From a bacterium (GTDB taxonomy: Bacteria > SZUA-79 > Acidulodesulfobacterales > Acidulodesulfobacteraceae), in assembly GCA_021800745.1 (NCBI GenBank), contig JAJYYS010000008.1, positions 1 to 21,914 of the forward strand: 21,914 bases of DNA. Reading direction: 5' to 3'. Numbering within the stretch: position 1 is the stretch's first letter; every line of letters starts with the position of its first letter. The notes beneath the pieces are model-generated. The model was not told the origin of the DNA. It did no database searches and saw only the letters and a list, made by a program, of their open reading frames with translations. A program made the translations under genes and the position numbers. Of the stretch, positions 9,606 to 15,150 are shown one piece after another.

Positions 9606-9610
9606 AGCAA

Positions 9611-9616
9611 TCCTCT
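9611..9616 (-). promoter_or_regulatory. Ribosome binding site deciding the branching-enzyme start
   Basis: On the minus strand AGAGGA precedes ATG 9605 by five bases (TTGCT). The longer reading from TTG 9626 would place this site inside the coding region and has no Shine-Dalgarno of its own, so the ATG start is preferred. Confidence 0.75.
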
Positions 9617-9636
9617 TTTTATACAAATTTATATAA

Positions 9637-9802
9637 CCTTAAATCACCGTTAGGAATTTCTTTTTCTGGATTCCTGCTTACGCAGGAATGACTTTACAGG
9701 CATTCAACTTTTAACCCAACGGGCGTCATTCCCGCGTAAGCGGGAATCCAGTCTTTACTACATGTTGAAGCAGTTTTAATAACTTCTAACGGTGATTTAA
9801 GG
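9637..9802. mobile_element. MITE-like element, 166 bp, 17-bp terminal inverted repeats, 5-bp TATAA flanks
   Basis: CCTTAAATCACCGTTAG at 9637-9653 is repeated exactly in inverse orientation at 9786-9802. The element is flanked by TATAA at 9632-9636 and again at 9803-9807, consistent with a target-site duplication, though AT-rich flanks make a chance match possible. It has no coding capacity for a transposase. Inside are two inverted 27-bp arms (9666-9692 and 9725-9751) around a 32-base spacer. It occupies most of the gap between the DUF4912 gene and the branching-enzyme gene and would be transcribed as a leader if they share an mRNA. Mobility is inferred from structure; only one copy is in the window, so the parent transposon cannot be named. 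Confidence 0.7.
9666..9751. repeat. Pair of inverted 27-bp arms, each a small palindrome (dRS3/REP-like core)
   Basis: The left arm at 9666-9692 and the reverse complement of the right arm at 9725-9751 agree at 25 of 27 positions. Each contains an 8-bp hairpin: ATTCCTGC-TTAC-GCAGGAAT on the left, ATTCCCGC-GTAA-GCGGGAAT on the right. The form ATTCC-n-GGAAT resembles the Neisseria dRS3 consensus and similar palindromes scattered through many proteobacterial genomes. The whole 86-base block could also fold as one long hairpin. No U-tract follows on either strand, so it is not a standard intrinsic terminator. Confidence 0.8.
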
Positions 9803-9836
9803 TATAAAATAAATTACGTATTTCCTTAAGCCGCCG

Positions 9837-11168
9837 CTATTTTATTCCTTCGCCTGAAACAGTAATGCCCGCGCCCGAAGCAGAAAATCCAGCGCCTGAA
9901 CTTGTAATATTGACGGGAAGGCGCTTTCCGCCGGGTATGCTTTCCGTAGCCCCTATAAGAACGGCGGCTTTAGATATTTTTCTTTCCATTTTTAATTTAG
10001 GCAGTTTTTGCGATAAGCATGAAGGAGGCCAGACCGGACTTCTCGCGATAAAAATAAAATCTCCTTTTTCCGTCAGATATCCTATCTCCACCCATGTCTG
10101 CGACAGTTCCAAACCCTCGGGGAAAATAATATACCTGCTTCCGAAACGGCCGTCTAGAACATCATACCACAACATATCCGTATCTTTATAAACCCTGAGT
10201 ATAGGCTTTGAAGTTTGCGATTCAGGTTTTTTTCTGAATCTCCAAACGACCTGCCTTACGCTCGGCTTCTGAAAATAAATTCTTACTGAACTTTCGCCGC
10301 TAATCTCTGCCGGCTCCCCCGCTTCAAGCACGGGAATATTTTCGGACGGGCTGAGCAGGCTCCAGTTAAGGGACATTAAATCGACCTCTTCGCTTATATT
10401 TCTTTCCTGCACAGCGTATTCGGTTTCGCATATCCCGGCAATATCTCCCGATAAAACAACGTTTTCCGAAACTTCAGCTTTCGTTTCGGGTTCGGCTTTT
10501 TCGGCAAATTCTTGAATTTTTTCTTTTTCTTTTGCGACTTTTACTTTTTGAGGCTTAATTTTAGCTTCGGAAGCGGGTTCGGCTTTTGCTTCAGGTTTTT
10601 CTTCAGGCTGTTTTAACGTTTTTGGGACTGGCTTTTCTTCCGTCGGTCTGAGCGCTTTTTTGCCCGCTTTTCCTCCCGCCGCAGGCTTATTTTCCGTTAA
10701 AACGGCTTCCGCGATTTTACTTAATTTTTTAACGGCCGGAGTTTTAACGAATTCGCTTTTTACGGCTTTATGGGTATCGAAATTATAATTAAAAACTTCG
10801 AAATAGAAAAAATTCGGCTTACGCCCTCCGATTAAACTGTAATTTACTATATCTATGCCGAAGTTTTCTTCTATGCGCCCGAAAAGCGCATCTCCAAAGC
10901 CTATAAGGTCGTCTATGACTCCGCCGGTTAAATCCGCTCCGCCTGAAAACAGAATACAGCCCGAAAATACCGGGGTAAATAAGCTGGAAAGCCGCCTGCG
11001 GTTATATTTCAGGCTGTCTTCGGCCGCTTTTTTTTCCAATTTTTCGATTAGTTTGTTTTTCTTTTTTTTATCGGGATTTTTTGAATAAATAATTCTGCCG
11101 GCCTTAGATTTAGCTTCTATTATTATTTCGGAGTCAAAAATAACGGTAATCTGGAAAACGTCTTTCAT
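9837..11168 (-). CDS. DUF4912 domain protein of unknown function, GH57-locus associated
   Basis: A 443-residue protein with no signal peptide or membrane segment. Residues 1-150 form a predicted alpha/beta region I do not recognise. Residues about 155-235 are a low-complexity Lys/Glu/Pro/Ala linker likely to be disordered. Residues about 293-390 carry the DUF4912 pattern: VVWRFRKKP, ILRVYKDTD, YIIFPEG, WVEIGYLTEKGDFIFIARS. The tail (424-443) is rich in SGAG-type repeats. DUF4912 has no established biochemical role. From memory it often sits beside GH57 glucan enzymes, and its position directly upstream of three of them supports a link to alpha-glucan metabolism, perhaps as a binding or regulatory partner; that is inference. 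ATG 11168 has AGGTGA seven bases upstream. It appears to have its own promoter at 11232-11259 and is separated from the GH57 genes by the MITE-like element. Confidence 0.85.
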   Translation of the reverse strand: MKDVFQITVIFDSEIIIEAKSKAGRIIYSKNPDKKKKNKLIEKLEKKAAEDSLKYNRRRLSSLFTPVFSGCILFSGGADLTGGVIDDLIGFGDALFGRIEENFGIDIVNYSLIGGRKPNFFYFEVFNYNFDTHKAVKSEFVKTPAVKKLSKIAEAVLTENKPAAGGKAGKKALRPTEEKPVPKTLKQPEEKPEAKAEPASEAKIKPQKVKVAKEKEKIQEFAEKAEPETKAEVSENVVLSGDIAGICETEYAVQERNISEEVDLMSLNWSLLSPSENIPVLEAGEPAEISGESSVRIYFQKPSVRQVVWRFRKKPESQTSKPILRVYKDTDMLWYDVLDGRFGSRYIIFPEGLELSQTWVEIGYLTEKGDFIFIARSPVWPPSCLSQKLPKLKMERKISKAAVLIGATESIPGGKRLPVNITSSGAGFSASGAGITVSGEGIK

Positions 11169-11231
11169 TTTAGGTCACCTTTCGGGAAAATTGAATATTG
11201 CTGAAGCATATGAAACTAAAACTATATAACA

Positions 11232-11259
11232 ATAATATCATGAAAATTTGTTTTTTCAA
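11232..11259 (-). promoter_or_regulatory. Putative sigma70 promoter for the DUF4912 gene
   Basis: On the minus strand TTGAAA (11259-11254) is followed after 16 bases by TATTAT (11237-11232). Transcription would begin near 11225, giving a leader of roughly 57 bases with an AGGTGA ribosome site before ATG 11168. It lies in the 112-base gap after panC. The region is very AT-rich, so chance matches are possible. Confidence 0.5.
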
Positions 11260-11280
11260 TTATTTTAAATAAAAAAAATT

Positions 11281-12111
11281 TTATATAAAATAAATATTGT
11301 CTAAAAGCCTTACGCCTTTAAATCTGACGGCCGCCAGCAAAATATTTCCGCATTCGGCATCCGGCTTCCCGCCGGCCAGCCCTTCATCCGTAATTTTTGC
11401 GTAATCTATCGCAAACCCTGCATTTATTAATTCTTTTATAACGAAAGAAGTTAATTTTTCGGACGATTTTTCGCCGCCTTTGAATAAATCCGCGGTCTTT
11501 TTTAACGCGCCGTAAAACGCGCACGCCTTTTTTTTGTCCTCCTCGCCTAAATATACGTTTCTGGAACTCATCGCCAATCCGCATTTTTCCCTGACCGTTT
11601 CTACCGGAATAATCTTAACGCCTAAGAAATAATCTTCCGCCATCTTTTTAATCAAAACATACTGCTGATAGTCTTTCAGTCCGAAAAAAGCAAAATCGGG
11701 AACTGCTATGCAGAACAGCTTCATAACTATGGTAAGAACGCCCTGAAAATGCTCCGGCCTGAAAACCCCTTCTAACATTCCCGAATATTTAGGGTTTATT
11801 AAGAAAGTTTCGGTATTTTTTACGATGTCCGAAGGCGGATAAAAAAGGCAGGATACATTCATATCGGACAGCATTTCCGCGTCTTTTTCCACGTCCCTCG
11901 GATAATTGTCGAAATCCTCGTTGGGCCCAAACTGCAGAGGATTAACGAATATAGAAACTACCGTTTCGCCGTATTTTTTCGCTTCTTCGACAAGTTTTTT
12001 ATGTCCGGCGTGCAGCTTGCCCATAGTCGGAACGAAAGCAACCTTCTTTGACGCTTTTTTTAGATTCCGCGAAAACTGCTTCATTTCTTCTATGTCGGTT
12101 ATAATTTTCAT
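11281..12111 (-). CDS. panC: Pantothenate synthetase (pantoate--beta-alanine ligase)
   Basis: A 276-residue cytoplasmic enzyme that joins pantoate and beta-alanine with ATP to make pantothenate, the coenzyme A precursor. It shows the nucleotide-binding PTMGKLHAGH motif (28-37, with H34 and H37), SIFVNPLQFGPNEDF (53-67), GVLTIVMKLF, FFGLKDYQQ (142-150) and the KMSKS-like MSSRN (181-185). Length is typical of the family. The start overlaps the amidohydrolase stop by four bases (ATGA) and has a full AGGAGG ribosome site six bases upstream, so it is translationally coupled in a panD - amidohydrolase - panC operon. The beta-alanine substrate is made by panD of the same transcript. No panB (ketopantoate hydroxymethyltransferase) is in the window. 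Confidence 0.97.
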   Translation of the reverse strand: MKIITDIEEMKQFSRNLKKASKKVAFVPTMGKLHAGHKKLVEEAKKYGETVVSIFVNPLQFGPNEDFDNYPRDVEKDAEMLSDMNVSCLFYPPSDIVKNTETFLINPKYSGMLEGVFRPEHFQGVLTIVMKLFCIAVPDFAFFGLKDYQQYVLIKKMAEDYFLGVKIIPVETVREKCGLAMSSRNVYLGEEDKKKACAFYGALKKTADLFKGGEKSSEKLTSFVIKELINAGFAIDYAKITDEGLAGGKPDAECGNILLAAVRFKGVRLLDNIYFI

Positions 12112-13424
12112 TTCCCGCCTCCTGCCGCGCCGTAAACTATACTGCCTCCGACCGCGACGCTTAGTATGTCCGCTTTATCTAACGAAATAACGGTATCATA
12201 GATATTTTCTTCATTTAAAATCATGTCCTCCGGTATTTTAAAAACGGTAAAATCCGCATAAGAACCCGGTTTTAGGGTTCCGGTAACCCCCTTGAAAGAA
12301 ACGGCCTTTGCGCCGCCTTCGGTAGCCATATAAAACAGCTCTTTCGCATTTACTTCGGGATGGATTTTTTTTGCGTACTTAATTTCGTCTAAAATATTTA
12401 AGGATTTATTGGAAAAAAGACCGTCGGTTCCCAAAGAAACGGAAATTCCTTTTTCTATAATTTTTTTCAAAGGGAGTTTTTCGGAATTAAAAAAAGCGTT
12501 GCTTCTCGGACAGTGGATGATATCCGCTCCGGTTTCTTTTATTATATCTATATCTTCGCCGCTTACCTCGTTTGCGTGTATTAAGGATGTATTCTGAGCC
12601 AGAATTTTTAAATAATAAAGATAGGAAACGGGCGATAAGAACGGCACTGCCGGAACCGAAAATTTTGAAAGATTAAGCGCCGGCAGAAGATTTTCGGCAA
12701 TATCTCCGCCGTTTCCGGCTATAAAAGCCTTTTCGGATGCATGCTCCGCGCAGTGGACAGATATTTTAAACTTTAATCTTTCATTCGCTTTCAATATTTC
12801 TTTGAATAAATTTTCGGATACCGAATATACGGAATGGGGAGAGATTCCGGGGGAAAAATATTTTTCGTTTTTTTTAAAGGCTTCCGCATTATTTTTAATG
12901 AAATTTTTAAATTCCTCTATTCTTTGAGCCGCATAAGAAGGGTCGAGCCCTCTTAATTCTATAAAACCCTTAACTCTGGGAGCGGATTTAGCGCGCTCCG
13001 TTATACCGGTTAAATTGCAAAAAGAAACTGGGTCTATAATATCGCCTATCGTTGTAGTTCCGCTTTCGATAAACTCTTTAAAAGCTTTGAGCCTTAAGTT
13101 TGCAGTTTCTTCGCAGCTTAATGATTTACGTTTCTCTATCAGGGATAAAACCCATCCGGAAAAAATCCGCGGAGTTTTATCGTCCGGTTTAAAAGTAATG
13201 TCGGTATGGGTATGGGCGTTGATAAATCCGGGGACAATTAAGGTTTTGCAAGGAACTGCCGCCGCCCCTTTCTTTTTTTTTATGCCTTTTTTTTCTATTT
13301 TTTCTACACTTAATATATTGCCGGTTGTTTCATCGGCCGTCAGACTGCCGTTTACTATAAAAGCGGGGAGGGGGGCGGAAGATTTCGCCGAAGTCAGTAT
13401 GTAATCGGCATGATATTTTTTCAT
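12108..13424 (-). CDS. Amidohydrolase-superfamily deaminase (MTA/SAH or aminofutalosine deaminase-like)
   Basis: A 438-residue metal-dependent hydrolase of the TrzA/SsnA/MtaD group. Metal and catalytic positions are intact: NAHTHTD (H71, H73), SPHSVY (H197), VHCAEHASE (H224, E227, E231), IHANEV (H283), HCPRSN and LGTDGL (D334). Members deaminate substituted purines such as 5'-methylthioadenosine, S-adenosylhomocysteine or 6-amino-6-deoxyfutalosine. The FSGWVLSLIEKR segment (88-99) after the first metal motif resembles the FSGW of the Helicobacter aminofutalosine deaminase more than classical MtaD, so a menaquinone-pathway role is possible; the two cannot be separated without phylogeny. A Lys-rich hydrophilic stretch lies at 42-53. 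It starts eight bases after panD, without a clear Shine-Dalgarno, and overlaps panC by four bases. Neither candidate activity has an obvious part in pantothenate synthesis. Confidence 0.82.
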   Translation of the reverse strand: MKKYHADYILTSAKSSAPLPAFIVNGSLTADETTGNILSVEKIEKKGIKKKKGAAAVPCKTLIVPGFINAHTHTDITFKPDDKTPRIFSGWVLSLIEKRKSLSCEETANLRLKAFKEFIESGTTTIGDIIDPVSFCNLTGITERAKSAPRVKGFIELRGLDPSYAAQRIEEFKNFIKNNAEAFKKNEKYFSPGISPHSVYSVSENLFKEILKANERLKFKISVHCAEHASEKAFIAGNGGDIAENLLPALNLSKFSVPAVPFLSPVSYLYYLKILAQNTSLIHANEVSGEDIDIIKETGADIIHCPRSNAFFNSEKLPLKKIIEKGISVSLGTDGLFSNKSLNILDEIKYAKKIHPEVNAKELFYMATEGGAKAVSFKGVTGTLKPGSYADFTVFKIPEDMILNEENIYDTVISLDKADILSVAVGGSIVYGAAGGGK

Positions 13425-13432
13425 TAAAATTT

Positions 13433-13792
13433 TTATTTTACTATATCGGCGGCATGATTTTTTCCGTCAACGTAAACTAATACGGGTTTGAACCCGTCCA
13501 GTTCTTTTTCGTCGTAAATCCCGAACGTGGCGATAATTATAATGTCTCCGACCTGCACTAACCGCGAAGCCGCACCGTTAACTATTATGTCGCCGGAATG
13601 TTTTACCGCCGGAATCGCATATGTTTCAAATCTGGCGCCGTTGTTTATGTCCCATACGCTGACCTTTTCGTAAGGCAGAATACGCGCCTGATCCATAAGT
13701 TCTTCGTCAATGGAAATAGAGCCTTCGTATTCGAGGTTTGCGTCGGTTATTTTTACCCTGTGTATTTTAGATTTCAGTAATATTTTTTGCAT
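13433..13792 (-). CDS. panD: Aspartate 1-decarboxylase
   Basis: A 119-residue proenzyme that decarboxylates L-aspartate to beta-alanine for pantothenate. The self-cleavage site is clear: EYEGSISID with G24-S25, where the Ser becomes the pyruvoyl cofactor. K9 and H11 (KSKIHR) and the FETYAIPA and NGAASRLVQVGDIIII blocks fit the family, as does the length. ATG 13792 has no Shine-Dalgarno. A near-consensus promoter (TTGAAA, 17 bases, TATAAT) sits so close that the transcript should start only about four to five bases before the ATG, so panD is probably translated from an almost leaderless mRNA. It begins the panD - amidohydrolase - panC operon. The PanZ regulator of enterobacteria is not seen here. 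Confidence 0.97.
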   Translation of the reverse strand: MQKILLKSKIHRVKITDANLEYEGSISIDEELMDQARILPYEKVSVWDINNGARFETYAIPAVKHSGDIIVNGAASRLVQVGDIIIIATFGIYDEKELDGFKPVLVYVDGKNHAADIVK

Positions 13793-13803
13793 ATTTACAA
13801 TAT

Positions 13804-13832
13804 ATTATAATATATTTAAACCGCTTTTTCAA
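13804..13832 (-). promoter_or_regulatory. Strong sigma70-type promoter for panD, predicted near-leaderless
   Basis: On the minus strand TTGAAA (13832-13827) is followed by exactly 17 bases and TATAAT (13809-13804). The -35 box lies within the last codons of the upstream nucleotidyltransferase gene and the -10 box follows its stop. Only 11 bases separate TATAAT from the panD ATG, leaving a leader of about four to five bases. The -10 box is the centre of a perfect 18-bp palindrome at 13799-13816. Confidence 0.65.
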
Positions 13833-14658
13833 ATCCAAAACAGGTTTCGGCTTTACATATATCCATAATATCTTTGCCGAGCCCATGCTTCATTCCGGTT
13901 AATTCCGTTTTTACGGATTCTTCTTTAGAAATTAAAATTCGTTCTAAACCTGCTAAGCCGCTAATTTTTTTATTTATTATGTCTAAATAATAATTTTTTG
14001 ATATTTTACGGGCGTTAATATCGTTCATATAAATTTCAAACTCTTCATAAACAGGGTTTTGCTTTACCGTAAAAGAAAATTCTCCGGTTTTTATATAATT
14101 TTCCAGCAAATAAGCCAATCTTAAAGAATTAATAGCCTCTTTAATATCGTAACCGTATAAATCCTTATATTTTAAGGTATTAGACGTATATCCCCCTTTT
14201 TCTATATTTAATTTTTTATTTTTTATTATTCCGGAAATAGCATCGAAATTTTTTTTAAAATTTATTAATATAAATTTTTTTATTTTTTCGGTTAATTTTA
14301 AAACGCCGGAAAATCTTTCGGAATTTTTTATTCCGTAGGCGAAAGTACCGCATATCAAAGGTTCGATAAATTTTATGTTCCCGTTCATAGCGTGCCGGAA
14401 ATATTCATGGAAGGGCGTTATAAAATAATCGTAATCTTTTTCTATAACGGACGACCTTGAAAACATATGCGTATAGAAATTTTCGAACGAGGGGTAATAT
14501 ACTATAAAAAAATCGTAATCGCTTTTATCCGTTTCGAGGTTATAGTTCCTCGACCCGTAAAAGCAGGCAAAAGCGACATTCAGGCATAAGGCTTCTTTTT
14601 TTATAATATTTTCGAATACGGGCGATTCCGCAAATGCTTCAAAACCGTTAGAACCCAT
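13816..14658 (-). CDS. RlaP-type nucleotidyltransferase (DNA polymerase beta superfamily, PF10127-like)
   Basis: A 280-residue protein with the polymerase-beta nucleotidyltransferase signature YGSRNYNLETDKSDYDFF (34-51): G35-S36 plus metal-ligand candidates D47 and D49. The following VYYPSFENFY, the NIKFIEPL block and the later YDIKEAINSLRLAYLLENYIKTGEF helix match the wider RlaP/COG3541 family (known from phages and from RNA-repair operons with RNA ligases). Those proteins are presumed to transfer nucleotides to RNA or another target; the substrate is unproven. No RNA ligase or toxin partner is adjacent. The coding sequence is visibly richer in A/T runs and in Lys, Asn, Ile and Tyr than its neighbours, consistent with acquisition from elsewhere. 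It starts nine bases after the TPR gene, whose last codons supply AGAAGG about 12 bases before the ATG. Confidence 0.75.
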   Translation of the reverse strand: MGSNGFEAFAESPVFENIIKKEALCLNVAFACFYGSRNYNLETDKSDYDFFIVYYPSFENFYTHMFSRSSVIEKDYDYFITPFHEYFRHAMNGNIKFIEPLICGTFAYGIKNSERFSGVLKLTEKIKKFILINFKKNFDAISGIIKNKKLNIEKGGYTSNTLKYKDLYGYDIKEAINSLRLAYLLENYIKTGEFSFTVKQNPVYEEFEIYMNDINARKISKNYYLDIINKKISGLAGLERILISKEESVKTELTGMKHGLGKDIMDICKAETCFGFEKAV

Positions 14659-14667
14659 TTATCCGAT

Positions 14668-15045
14668 TTACCTTCTGGGACTGGCAAGATATTTTTTTAA
14701 TTTAATTTTTGCCCACTTTATATTCGGATTATATTCTAACGCCTTCTGAAGGCTGACTATGCCGAGGGAAGGAAAACCGAGCCTGTGCAGAGCTACTCCC
14801 ATATGCGCCCACGCAAGGGCGAAATGCGGTTTGACAAGGATTGCTTTTTGAAAATGCTGAACCGCTGAGTAATAATATTTTCCTTTCATAGCCATAAGAG
14901 CTTTATTATATTGAAATTTAGCGCTGTGGACGTTGACCGGGGCATTTGCATTTGCTCCGGCAGGCGCCTTAGCCGCAAAGGTATTCTTTGCAAACAAAAC
15001 CATGGACAATATCAATATCAGTCCTAAAACGATGCTTTTTTTCAT
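14668..15045 (-). CDS. Small secreted TPR-repeat protein
   Basis: A 125-residue protein with a Sec-type signal peptide: KK at positions 2-3, hydrophobic core at 5-19, and likely cleavage after NTFA (residue 24). After an Ala/Pro/Asn-rich linker there are two tetratricopeptide repeats (about 43-76 and 77-110) with the usual spacing of Ala, Tyr/Phe and Pro (YSAVQHFQKAILVKP; LGIVSLQKALEYNP). TPR proteins of this size usually mediate protein contacts; the partner is unknown. It is expected in the periplasm. A GCGGGGGT stretch about eight bases before the ATG may serve as ribosome site. It is probably co-transcribed with the nucleotidyltransferase that follows, although a secreted TPR protein and a cytoplasmic transferase have no evident shared job. 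Confidence 0.75.
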   Translation of the reverse strand: MKKSIVLGLILILSMVLFAKNTFAAKAPAGANANAPVNVHSAKFQYNKALMAMKGKYYYSAVQHFQKAILVKPHFALAWAHMGVALHRLGFPSLGIVSLQKALEYNPNIKWAKIKLKKYLASPRR

Positions 15046-15098
15046 TTTTTCGACCCCCGCTCTTTAATTTTTATAGTTTAATTTTATATTTATATTTA

Positions 15099-15107
15099 AT
15101 TGTATCA
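15099..15107 (-). promoter_or_regulatory. Possible extended -10 promoter for the TPR gene
   Basis: The minus strand reads TGATACAAT, a fit to the extended -10 form TGnTAnnnT, with no recognisable -35 box at 16-18 bases. It would give a leader of about 45-50 bases before ATG 15045. The surrounding sequence is AT-rich, so this is weak. Confidence 0.3.
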
Positions 15108-15120
15108 TATAAAAAGCCGT

Positions 15121-15150
15121 AATTCTACTTCCGCCGCGACAAATAGAATT
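15121..15150 (-). terminator. Possible intrinsic terminator after glpK
   Basis: An inverted repeat overlaps the glpK stop: AATTCTACTT at 15121-15130 and AAATAGAATT at 15141-15150, a 10-bp stem with one wobble pair and a GC-rich 10-base loop. On the minus-strand transcript it is followed after five bases by a run of five U. The stem is AT-rich and therefore weak, so termination would be inefficient at best. Confidence 0.35.

Noticed and set aside
9606..9626. Upstream TTG start giving a 572-residue branching enzyme
   Set aside because: The ATG at 9605 has an AGAGGA ribosome site at ideal spacing; the TTG has none.
9666..9751. Intrinsic terminator between the DUF4912 and branching-enzyme genes
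   Set aside because: The hairpins are strong, but neither strand has a U-tract directly after them, and the TIR/TATAA structure explains them better as part of a mobile element.
11241..11280. Terminator after panC (T-rich stretch following the stop)
   Set aside because: There is a run of T just after the stop, but no GC-rich stem before it; the only nearby stem is six A/T-rich pairs lying further downstream.
13015..13404. Open frame of 129 codons on the plus strand, opposite the amidohydrolase gene
   Set aside because: It is the antisense of a conserved enzyme with intact motifs, with no family features of its own.
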